Assembly: GCA_024695315.1 (NCBI GenBank)
Contig: JAILIJ010000242.1
Coordinates: forward strand, 1 to 5,554
Source: Bacteroidaceae bacterium
Lineage (GTDB): Bacteria; Bacteroidota; Bacteroidia; Bacteroidales; Bacteroidaceae
DNA: 5,554 nucleotides
Direction: 5' to 3'
Shown here: in pieces, positions 1 through 5,554 of the stretch
Position numbering within the stretch: position 1 is the stretch's first letter
How the letters are laid out: each line of letters opens with the position of its first letter
Program-made: the position numbers and the translations under genes
Notes under the pieces: generated by a model
What the model was told of the DNA's origin: nothing
The model's database searches: none
Seen by the model: the letters and a program-made list of their open reading frames with translations, nothing else

Positions 1-524
1 TCTGTCATCTCACTATCGGTGTCAGCCAACTCCAATTCCCAATACACAAGACGTTTATACACCTCTTTCCAATCGTCAAGAGTGTACGAATCATTAATCT
101 GCATTCCTATCTTAGAGAAATTCTGCTGATAACCCGAATTAGCTGCTACGGACTCTATTTCATGCTTATGTAAATGCTTCTTCAACGTAAGAAGTATCTG
201 CGACGGATTAACAGGCTTGATAAGATAATCAGCAATCTTAGCCCCTATAGCCTGATCCATTATGTTTTCCTCCTCACTCTTTGTGACCATTACTACAGGC
301 ATGGTAGGATTGATATCCTTAAGAAGTGAGAGAGTTTCAAGACCACTCAAACCTGGCATATTTTCATCAAGAATAACCAAGTCATACGTTTTTTCACGAC
401 AGAGGTCAAGAGCATCCTGGCCGTTACTTGCTGTATCGACATCGTACTCTTTATTTTTAAGGAAAATGATGTGAGCCTTTAGTAACTCTATCTCATCATC
501 CACCCAAAGTAATGTTCCGTTCAC
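1..524 (-). CDS. porX: PorX-type response regulator (receiver plus PglZ-type phosphatase family), 3' part beyond window
   Basis: The gene runs off the left edge of the window; 174 N-terminal codons are visible. The protein opens with a complete CheY-like receiver: acidic pocket D9, D10 and E11 in WVDDE, phospho-acceptor D53 in ILDENMPG, switch threonine T81 in MVTKSEE, and lysine K103 in LIKPVNPSQ. The region after residue 105, with LKKHLHKHEIES and later TLDDWKEVYKRLVYWELEL, matches the helical linker of Bacteroidota PorX proteins, which normally continues into a PglZ/alkaline-phosphatase-like domain for a total of about 500 residues; that domain is outside the window. In Porphyromonas gingivalis, PorX works with the histidine kinase PorY and sigma factor SigP to control the type IX secretion system, and it has zinc-dependent phosphodiesterase activity on oligonucleotides. 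The start is taken as GTG (524-522) because no in-frame ATG fits and MNGTLLWVDDE matches the family N-terminus. The receiver is certain; the PorX assignment is strong but rests on the visible third of the protein. Confidence 0.9.
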   Translation of the reverse strand, partial: MNGTLLWVDDEIELLKAHIIFLKNKEYDVDTASNGQDALDLCREKTYDLVILDENMPGLSGLETLSLLKDINPTMPVVMVTKSEEENIMDQAIGAKIADYLIKPVNPSQILLTLKKHLHKHEIESVAANSGYQQNFSKIGMQINDSYTLDDWKEVYKRLVYWELELADTDSEMT

Positions 525-533
525 AGTAGTATC

Positions 534-626
534 TTTTATTAAATTTAAGTTTATTTTTTGAGGAAGAAAATATTGAAGAAGAAGTAAAAAAGAGTTAAAG
601 AAGGAATTAAAATGTAGTTATAAAAA
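534..626 (-). promoter_or_regulatory. G-free, pyrimidine-rich leader between porW and porX
   Basis: From 534 to 626 the plus strand has no C, so a minus-strand transcript would have no G for 93 nt just before porX. Within this stretch, 560-606 is strongly purine-rich on the plus strand (41 of 47 bases), which makes the transcript C/U-rich there. Such RNA can form only A-U pairs and would be almost unstructured. It may be a Rho-loading type region, an open ribosome landing site, or just biased intergenic DNA; the sequence does not decide between these. Confidence 0.35.
540..570 (-). promoter_or_regulatory. Weak candidate Bacteroidota promoter for porX
   Basis: On the minus strand TAAATTTA (547-540) matches the -7 consensus TAnnTTTG except for the final base. 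TTTT (570-567), a near match to the -33 TTTG, lies 19 nt upstream. Transcription would begin a few bases downstream and leave a short leader before the GTG at 524, which would agree with that start. Both boxes are imperfect and the region is AT-rich, so a chance match is quite possible. Confidence 0.25.
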
Positions 627-635
627 CTATAGTTT
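624..635. repeat. 12-bp perfect palindrome AAACTATAGTTT
   Basis: This self-complementary 12-mer lies in the 169-nt spacer between porW and porX, about 100 bp upstream of the porX start. A weaker inverted repeat, TAGTT (615-619) with AACTA (625-629), overlaps it. It could be an operator half-site pair or chance in AT-rich DNA. There is no T-run placed to make it a terminator. Confidence 0.3.
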
Positions 636-671
636 GAGTAGAAATAACCACTCTTCTTTCTTAGATCTTAA

Positions 672-687
672 TTCTTAAGTTTAAGAA
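672..687. repeat. Inverted repeat just after the porW stop
   Basis: TTCTTAA (672-678) and TTAAGAA (681-687) are perfect 7-bp arms separated by 2 nt, beginning 7 nt after the porW stop codon on the minus strand. The stem is almost all A-T, so any RNA hairpin would be weak, and no uninterrupted U-run follows. It may protect or trim the 3' end of the mRNA, but it does not look like an efficient intrinsic terminator. Confidence 0.35.
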
Positions 688-693
688 ATATCA

Positions 694-3597
694 TCAAAAG
701 ATAAATCCATCTTCATAACCTTCTTCATCCTCATAGTACTCATCTTCACTTTCTGCCCCTTCATCATCCACTGGTAGATCTGTAGTTGTGTCAAGAGCAT
801 CTTCATCAACTTCAAGATGGCCTAAACGATCAAAATTGTCATCATAGAACTGGAAATAATCCGCAAAACTAAATCCATTCATCAAAAGCTTTAGATTGTC
901 CTCAGAAATGATGAAACACTTTAATCCTTCTAGTTTATAAGCCATTTCTTCATTGTTCATCAAACGATGGAGGTAGATGTATGCCTCGTCATAATTGAGG
1001 AACGTTCGCACTTGAAGCATGTCTATTCCGTCTCCCTTGTCAAACGTGATATCAAAATTTCGAACCGTGAAGTTTGTAAAGTTGTATTTAGCTACTTCAA
1101 ACAACAGTTGGTTTTCATCTATACTGTCACGCTCATACGCTATGGCAAACACCCAATCGTTATTTTTTTCTACACTAAATGTGGAATCTGCAGAAAGACT
1201 ATCAGAATCTTCTCCAAGTCCACGACGACGCTCCCAAATGGAACCCATTTCAAACTTACCACTGGCAAGGAGACGACCTTCTTTGAGTCCCTTGACATAA
1301 AGGCCAGCAAGCTCACTAACTGTACTCTTAGGATATTTCTCAACAATCTCACGCATAGATGTCAAGAAAGATTCACGATCGCCAAGCTCCAATTTACTCA
1401 TCGCATCTATGAACAGGAATCGTGCTCTATTATCACCATTTGGATATTCCTTTGCAGCATATTCATTTCCAGAAATAACAGTATTGAAATCACCAGAAAC
1501 AAAAGCATTATAAGCATCAGTATACAACGAGTCTTCTATATGCTTACCATATATGCCCTTAAATAAGAACTGAGGATCTGCAATGAGTTTTGAATGCTCA
1601 TTTTCAGGATACTCCTCCAACATCTTCTGACGATAAATTTCTGCTTTATCGCTTTCACCCATCCTGGAATATAGCTGGAACAGATTATAATACAATTCAT
1701 CTTTTTCCTCAAATTCAGGGAAGTCCTTAAGTATCCTGTTGAAGGTACGTTCAGCAAGTGGAAAATTCTCCATCTGATCTTTATACACTACTGCCGAACC
1801 ATAGAGTCCATCTACTAACTCAGCATTGGATACTTCCATCTGCTCATCTGTCAATGGAATGTCCTTCATATAGTATTCTGGACGATGAGGATCTTTCTCA
1901 TACTCCTCTAACTTTTCCTGCTCTTTCTCTTCCTTCGTCATCTTACCCTTCTTCGTTGGCTCAGATTTCTCCTCAACTACACTATCGGAAGATACTGTGT
2001 CTGCTACTTCCTCATCATTAAAGTCAGAAAGAACTGTCTTATTATTACGACGCCAATCATCGGCTAACTCACGTTTACCCCACTTGTTCTGGAACTCCTT
2101 CTTACCAGCTTCAACAGATGTGGCATTATAGAAATACCATACAGAAGAAGTTGTTCTACGATTGTTTGAATTACGATTTGTAGTCCTATTATTGGAATTA
2201 TTCCTACCTGAAGATGATTTCGAAGAATTATTATCTGAAGAGTACGCTTTCTCAAGCTCTTCCCTCTTCTCCTTCTTTTTGAGTTCTTCTATGATATTAT
2301 CAATAACCTTAGAACGCTTCTCAGGATCCAACTTGGCTAGAGCTTGCAAACTGTCCTGAAGCTCTACAGCAGATGCATAAGGAAGCAAATCATCAAGTAT
2401 CTTAGAACGGTCAAAAATCTCCTTATATTCATCCTTATCCTTATCAAATAGACCTAAAGCATCAGCATAACATTTCTGACACTTAACAAACTGCTCTGTT
2501 TCCCAGTATAAACGTCCAAGATGAAGGAGAACAACACCTTTTTCGATTCCATTACGCTTGCTCTTCTCCACTCCATCACTATATGACCATATAGCACGTG
2601 TTGTATCGCCTAAACTTAAATATATATTTCCTATGGCATAATACACCTGATCCAAGTATTCCTTGTTCTTTGGATTCTTTGCCATTGCCTGCAGTGTCTT
2701 AATCTGTTTTGCATGTCCCTTTGTCGTACATTCTGTACGCTGCATTCTGGCATTAAACTCCAACTCATAAGGCGGATTGCGCTTTATAACCTTAGAGAAA
2801 TATTTATAGGCATTTGCTTTATCTTCTGTCTTTAGATAAAGCTGTCCGAGAAGAAAATACATGCGAGTCTTCTGAAGTGTACTCTTCTCTTTCTTTGATG
2901 CGGATAATACATTCGGGATAGCTTCAGCATACATCTTCTTGCGTAACTGCATATCTGCATTTACAGACGACTTAAGGTAGTTAAGCGATGTTGGAAAACT
3001 ATCACGTTGGGCCCTCAACATGATGTCTTCAGCATCATAAAACCACTCCATTTCTACATAACACTTAGCCTCAAGCATACGGGCTTTAGCTACAATGTCT
3101 GGATGGGAAAAATATGTACGCTGCATGTAAGCAAATGTGGACGCAGCTTCCATATATTCACCCATATTAAATTGACTCTCACCTAACAAAAACCATGCTT
3201 TATACAGAAATGGATTGTACTCCTTCTGACTGAGCCAAATTTTGTCTTTCTTTGTCTTGGGCCTATTTGACTTCCACTCTGGACGCTTTGTGATAGTATG
3301 TTGCTTAATGGTCTTCTGACACTTCTCTACAGCACGCTCGTAATTGGACTTACCCAATTTAACCGTACCTATATTACTTGTCATGTAAAGGGGGATTATC
3401 TCCGTGAAATTATCAGCATTACCTTCCTCCTGAGCTAACACACCATCCTTATAAGCCAAATGACCATTATAATATGTGTTGTAACGAGCCTTGAATGCTT
3501 GAATATAACGATTCATGGCCGTATTCTTCTTAGAAGAACACGACATTAGGACGGACAATACCGTTATCGTCATAATAACCTTCAAATATACTCGCAT
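694..3597 (-). CDS. porW: Type IX secretion system periplasmic lipoprotein, PorW/SprE family (TPR)
   Basis: This 967-residue protein begins with a lipoprotein signal peptide: hydrophobic residues 5-18 and lipobox LMS-C with C20 as the lipidated cysteine. SSKKN follows rather than an acidic surface-export signal, which suits an outer-membrane lipoprotein facing the periplasm. CSSKKNT and the nearby RYNTYYNG are typical of PorW/SprE. TPR-like helical repeats occur at about 130-160, 245-275, 318-345, 355-385, 600-630, 634-665 and 693-757. A Ser/Asn/Arg-rich linker (453-485) precedes the family block WYFYN (487-491) and KKEFQNKWGKRELADDWRR (499-517). Another charged linker (about 540-570), a folded-looking C-terminal module (about 812-920) and a very acidic tail (929-963) follow. 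In P. gingivalis and Flavobacterium johnsoniae this lipoprotein is needed for type IX secretion and is reported to connect the outer-membrane translocon with the PorK/PorN ring. The start fits the signal peptide; M9 is a less likely alternative. Only 30 nt separate it from the upstream gene, so cotranscription is likely. Confidence 0.88.
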   Translation of the reverse strand: MRVYLKVIMTITVLSVLMSCSSKKNTAMNRYIQAFKARYNTYYNGHLAYKDGVLAQEEGNADNFTEIIPLYMTSNIGTVKLGKSNYERAVEKCQKTIKQHTITKRPEWKSNRPKTKKDKIWLSQKEYNPFLYKAWFLLGESQFNMGEYMEAASTFAYMQRTYFSHPDIVAKARMLEAKCYVEMEWFYDAEDIMLRAQRDSFPTSLNYLKSSVNADMQLRKKMYAEAIPNVLSASKKEKSTLQKTRMYFLLGQLYLKTEDKANAYKYFSKVIKRNPPYELEFNARMQRTECTTKGHAKQIKTLQAMAKNPKNKEYLDQVYYAIGNIYLSLGDTTRAIWSYSDGVEKSKRNGIEKGVVLLHLGRLYWETEQFVKCQKCYADALGLFDKDKDEYKEIFDRSKILDDLLPYASAVELQDSLQALAKLDPEKRSKVIDNIIEELKKKEKREELEKAYSSDNNSSKSSSGRNNSNNRTTNRNSNNRRTTSSVWYFYNATSVEAGKKEFQNKWGKRELADDWRRNNKTVLSDFNDEEVADTVSSDSVVEEKSEPTKKGKMTKEEKEQEKLEEYEKDPHRPEYYMKDIPLTDEQMEVSNAELVDGLYGSAVVYKDQMENFPLAERTFNRILKDFPEFEEKDELYYNLFQLYSRMGESDKAEIYRQKMLEEYPENEHSKLIADPQFLFKGIYGKHIEDSLYTDAYNAFVSGDFNTVISGNEYAAKEYPNGDNRARFLFIDAMSKLELGDRESFLTSMREIVEKYPKSTVSELAGLYVKGLKEGRLLASGKFEMGSIWERRRGLGEDSDSLSADSTFSVEKNNDWVFAIAYERDSIDENQLLFEVAKYNFTNFTVRNFDITFDKGDGIDMLQVRTFLNYDEAYIYLHRLMNNEEMAYKLEGLKCFIISEDNLKLLMNGFSFADYFQFYDDNFDRLGHLEVDEDALDTTTDLPVDDEGAESEDEYYEDEEGYEDGFIF

Positions 3598-3627
3598 ATT
3601 TATTATAACGTAAAAAAGTATATTTTA

Positions 3628-4050
3628 TTATCTTATTCGACGTTCTCCTACAATTAAAAAGACTTCATCCTTTAGCTCATCAGGCAATTCTACTGCTCGA
3701 AGCTGAAGACTTCGCACCCAACCTGCTACTTCGTAGTCTTTCATTGTATAAAGGATATCACGAAACTCTTCTACATCTTTTTCTTTATATTGATCTGATG
3801 ATAAACCTCGAAAACGGTCTAATTCTTCATCATTATAGTATTCTATCTCCTTACTAACAGCTGCCAAAAGACTTTCTTTCTCACAGGTCTCATGCTGACC
3901 ACAGCACTCCATGTCTTCTACCTGCTTAATTGTTGGCAGTTCTGTAATTTCACCTCTCTCAAGCTGCTTCTTTAACTTCTGCTCACGGACATAACCTGCA
4001 ACGAAGGCTACTACTCCAAGTAATAATATCGAAATAATAAGATAAATCAT
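3628..4050 (-). CDS. Conserved membrane-anchored protein with a CCGxHxxC motif, function unknown
   Basis: This 140-residue protein starts with one hydrophobic segment (residues 2-20, MIYLIISILLLG onward) followed by the basic REQKLKKQ, so it is probably an N-terminally anchored inner-membrane protein with a cytoplasmic body. Residues 48-58 hold a Cys/His cluster, ECCGQHETCEK (C49, C50, H53, C56), which could bind a metal or take part in redox chemistry; that is inference. The C-terminal half is charged and helical and ends in EVAGWVRSLQLRAVELPDE followed by KDEVFLIVGERR. I recognise this as a family recurrent beside aroA in Bacteroidales, sometimes labelled a phospholipase in databases, but no lipase motif is visible and I assign no function. 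Its ATG overlaps the aroA TGA as ATGA, which indicates translational coupling, and porW follows after 30 nt. Confidence 0.85.
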   Translation of the reverse strand: MIYLIISILLLGVVAFVAGYVREQKLKKQLERGEITELPTIKQVEDMECCGQHETCEKESLLAAVSKEIEYYNDEELDRFRGLSSDQYKEKDVEEFRDILYTMKDYEVAGWVRSLQLRAVELPDELKDEVFLIVGERRIR

Positions 4051-5270
4051 AATTCAAAACCTACTGAAATTAAATCGTCCCAATACTTAGGATAAGACTT
4101 AGATACAACTTCTGGATTATTTATATTTATTTGACCGAGCTTCAAACTTACCGGAGCAAAGGACATTGCCATTCTATGATCTTCATAAGTGTCTATAGCT
4201 ATATTCTCACTAGCATCACAACGTTCTCCTGTCCAAATTAGTTCTGAATCGTTGACATCACGAATCACATAACCAAGCTTCTTCAACTCGGTCTTCAAGG
4301 CTTCAATTCGATCTGTTTCTTTGATCTTCAAACTCTGAAGGCCTGTAAAATGAAAGTGAACACCTAACATACAACAGGTTACTACGAAGGTTTGAGCTAA
4401 GTCTGGCATTTCAAGAAAATTATAATCTATCTCCTTAGCTAAAACAGAACTTTTCTTGAGCATTACAGTATTTTCTCCAAATTCTGTAATCACACCAAGC
4501 TTTTCAAAGACTTTTGCACCATTAGAATCTCCCTGAAGACTTTTAGCAAATAAACCTGGCAATTCTATTTCTGCATCATCGTTTGATGATAAAGCTAAAA
4601 TCTCATACCAATAACTTGCTGCACTCCAATCGCTCTCCACATAATAATCACGCTGAGTATAAGCTACTGGTTCTACGAGTATCGAATTTTCAGACACCCA
4701 ACATACTTTAGCACCAAACTCACGCATCATGGAAATAGTCATATTTATATATGGCCTACTTACTATATCATCTGTAAGAACAAGTCTAAGGCCTTTTTTA
4801 AGCGATGGACCTATCATAAGCAGAGCTGAGATGTACTGAGAACTTACATTGCCAGGAAGGGATATTTCTCCACCTTCTAAAGCCATATTTCCTTTTATAC
4901 GCAGAGGAGGAAAACCTTCTTTCTCCACATATTCTATTTCTGCTCCTAAATCACGCAAAGCATCAACAAGAACAGCTATAGGTCTATTCTTCATGCGCTC
5001 AGTACCGGTAATAATATGGCTTCCGCTAGAAACAGCTAACAAAGCAGTAGAAAATCGCATAGCAGTACCTGCAGCTCCAATATTTACCTCATCAGGATTA
5101 TGACTAAGCCACTCTACCATAACGCGAGTATCATCACAATCAGATAGGTTTTCCGGATGCTTAGAATTGCGGCCAAGAGTATTTATTACCAAAGCACGAT
5201 TACAAATACTCTTTGAAGAAGGAAGTACCACCTTGCCTTTTATAATGTTAGGAGACTTTACTGTTATCAT
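4047..5270 (-). CDS. aroA: 3-phosphoshikimate 1-carboxyvinyltransferase (EPSP synthase)
   Basis: The enzyme joins shikimate-3-phosphate and phosphoenolpyruvate to give EPSP, the sixth step of the shikimate pathway to aromatic amino acids and chorismate, in the cytoplasm. At 407 residues it is complete and slightly shorter than the E. coli enzyme (427), as usual in this phylum. Active-site motifs appear in order: PSSKSICNR (K20, S21, R25), NIGAAGTAMRF (G68, R72), RMKNRPI (R96), SSQY (S143, S144, Q145), SRPY (S171), MPDLAQTF (D290), KETDRIEAL (E318, R321), EDHRMAM (H365, R366) and SKSYPKYW (K391). The position equivalent to E. coli P101 is F73, while the glycine equivalent to G96 is kept. ESDWSAASYWY (212-222) resembles other Bacteroidota AroA proteins. 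The start is the first ATG after the promoter box and gives a normal N-terminus. It heads a probable operon: its stop overlaps the next gene by 4 nt. The other visible aro-pathway genes one might expect are absent. Confidence 0.97.
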   Translation of the reverse strand: MITVKSPNIIKGKVVLPSSKSICNRALVINTLGRNSKHPENLSDCDDTRVMVEWLSHNPDEVNIGAAGTAMRFSTALLAVSSGSHIITGTERMKNRPIAVLVDALRDLGAEIEYVEKEGFPPLRIKGNMALEGGEISLPGNVSSQYISALLMIGPSLKKGLRLVLTDDIVSRPYINMTISMMREFGAKVCWVSENSILVEPVAYTQRDYYVESDWSAASYWYEILALSSNDDAEIELPGLFAKSLQGDSNGAKVFEKLGVITEFGENTVMLKKSSVLAKEIDYNFLEMPDLAQTFVVTCCMLGVHFHFTGLQSLKIKETDRIEALKTELKKLGYVIRDVNDSELIWTGERCDASENIAIDTYEDHRMAMSFAPVSLKLGQININNPEVVSKSYPKYWDDLISVGFEL

Positions 5271-5289
5271 CTATACAAAATATTTTTTG

Positions 5290-5297
5290 CAAAGTTA
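5290..5297 (-). promoter_or_regulatory. Promoter -7 box for aroA (Bacteroidota type)
   Basis: On the minus strand TAACTTTG (5297-5290) matches the Bacteroidota -7 consensus TAnnTTTG exactly, and continues as TTTGCAAA. It ends 19 nt before the aroA ATG, so the leader would be only about a dozen nucleotides. No good -33 TTTG is visible at the usual 19-21 nt spacing; TTTA about 14 nt upstream is the nearest resemblance. The position just after the rRNA operon terminator supports an independent promoter for the aroA cluster. Confidence 0.6.
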
Positions 5298-5326
5298 AGA
5301 AAAAACTATATAAAGTTGTTTCTTTT

Positions 5327-5389
5327 TCTTGATTTTCTAGTAAATCTAGGCTCTCTAGGATTTATAGGGTTTTCACAGATTCTAGGTGT
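5327..5389. repeat. Degenerate 9-bp-period repeat of TCTAGG
   Basis: Exact TCTAGG occurs at 5345, 5354 and 5381. Related hexamers fall on the same 9-bp phase: TCTTGA at 5327, TCTAGT at 5336 and TATAGG at 5363, while the unit at 5372 is poorly conserved. So seven consecutive 9-bp slots can be aligned, six resembling the motif. It lies between the rRNA operon terminator and the aroA promoter and overlaps no likely gene. It may be decaying short tandem duplication or a phased protein-binding array; nothing here chooses between them. Confidence 0.5.
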
Positions 5390-5410
5390 TCAAGAAACTA
5401 TCGATACCAT

Positions 5411-5450
5411 AGAAAAAAAGAAAGCCCCCGAAGATTACTCTTCGGAGGCT
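5411..5450 (-). terminator. Intrinsic terminator of the rRNA operon
   Basis: On the minus strand a 12-bp stem, AGCCTCCGAAGA (5450-5439) with TCTTCGGGGGCT (5434-5423), closes a 4-nt GTAA loop; a single G-U wobble is the only departure from full pairing. A T-rich run (TTTCTTTTTTTC, 5422-5411) follows directly. It lies within about 10 nt of the end of the 5S rRNA and has no T-run on the other strand, so it acts in the rRNA direction and separates the rRNA operon from aroA. Confidence 0.93.
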
Positions 5451-5458
5451 TCTCAAGA

Positions 5459-5554
5459 AGGCGGCGACCTACTCTCCCACATTGCGGTGCAGTACCATCG
5501 GCGCGCTCGGGCTTAACTTCTCTGTTCGGGATGGGAAGAGGTGGAACCCCGAGG
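5459..5554 (-). rRNA. rrf: 5S ribosomal RNA, 5' end cut by window
   Basis: The reverse complement reads through the conserved 5S landmarks: CCACCTCTTCCCATCCCGAA, CAGAGAAGTTAAGCCC, CGCCGATGGTACTGC and GTGGGAGAGTAGGTCGCCGC. Helix II is visible as CTCGGG near the window edge pairing with CCCGAG about 40 nt later. About 96 nt are present and roughly 15 nt of the 5' end lie beyond the window. The 3' end is placed by homology and may be off by a few bases. As the terminator follows at once, this is the last gene of an rRNA operon whose 23S would lie upstream, outside the window. Confidence 0.96.

Noticed and set aside
262..474. 70-codon open frame on the plus strand
   Set aside because: It is antisense to the conserved receiver domain of porX; its translation is Ser/Arg-rich with no motif.
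672..687. Possible intrinsic terminator after porW
   Set aside because: The inverted repeat is nearly all A-T with a 2-nt centre and lacks a following U-run, so it is listed only as a repeat.
967..1566. 199-codon open frame on the plus strand
   Set aside because: It lies wholly antisense to the well-supported porW coding region, its translation has no recognisable family motifs, and it has no promoter or ribosome site of note.
1758..2021. Plus-strand open frame, and similar short frames at 1019-1300, 2162-2359 and minus-strand 1170-1352, 1536-1757, 2064-2255
   Set aside because: All lie inside porW in other frames, with no conserved motif; they are by-products of the AT-rich, biased codons of the real gene.
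3598..3627. Possible separate promoter for porW
   Set aside because: The minus strand has TACTTTTT, which resembles TAnnTTTG except at the last base, but no -33 box is evident and the gap between genes is only 30 nt.
4849..5103. 84-codon open frame on the plus strand
   Set aside because: It is antisense to the most conserved active-site part of aroA.
5327..5389. CRISPR array or phage attachment site
   Set aside because: The repeat period is 9 bp with no spacers, and there are no cas, integrase or tRNA genes in the window.
5316..5516. 66-codon open frame on the plus strand with a tripeptide-like period
   Set aside because: It begins with TTG, crosses the rRNA terminator and enters the 5S rRNA gene on the opposite strand. 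The apparent Leu-Gly period is produced by the 9-bp DNA repeat.

Overview
The window looks like a piece of a Bacteroidota chromosome, most likely order Bacteroidales (Prevotella-like). It carries a PorW/SprE-type lipoprotein and a PorX-type response regulator, both families specific to this phylum. The aroA promoter has a Bacteroidota-style -7 box (TAnnTTTG), Shine-Dalgarno sites are weak or absent, and the DNA is AT-rich. The genus is inferred; nothing here fixes the species.

All genes lie on the minus strand, so transcription runs from high to low coordinates. The right end (about 5459-5554) is the 3' part of a 5S rRNA, the tail of an rRNA operon. A strong intrinsic terminator follows (5411-5450), then a spacer with a degenerate 9-bp-period repeat (about 5327-5389) and the aroA promoter (-7 box at 5290-5297). 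Next come aroA (5270-4047, EPSP synthase of the shikimate pathway), a 140-residue membrane-anchored protein with a Cys/His cluster whose ATG overlaps the aroA stop by 4 nt (4050-3628), and a 967-residue TPR lipoprotein of the PorW/SprE family after a 30-nt gap (3597-694). A 169-nt spacer with no gene then leads to the start of a PorX-type receiver/PglZ protein (524-1, cut by the window edge).

Functionally, a housekeeping biosynthetic gene heads a cluster that ends in two parts associated with the type IX secretion system (T9SS). PorW/SprE is a periplasmic outer-membrane lipoprotein of the secretion machine. PorX is the cytoplasmic regulator/effector of the PorX-PorY pathway. aroA, the small protein and porW probably form one transcript. 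Whether porX is read from the same transcript is uncertain, because the spacer before it has no clear terminator but contains a 93-nt stretch in which the transcript would have no G at all.

The points most worth a second look are the porW-porX linkage, the unrecognised CCGxHxxC protein between aroA and porW, the extra C-terminal module and acidic tail of PorW, the G-free porX leader and the 9-bp-period repeat. No CRISPR array, insertion sequence, tRNA or phage gene is visible.
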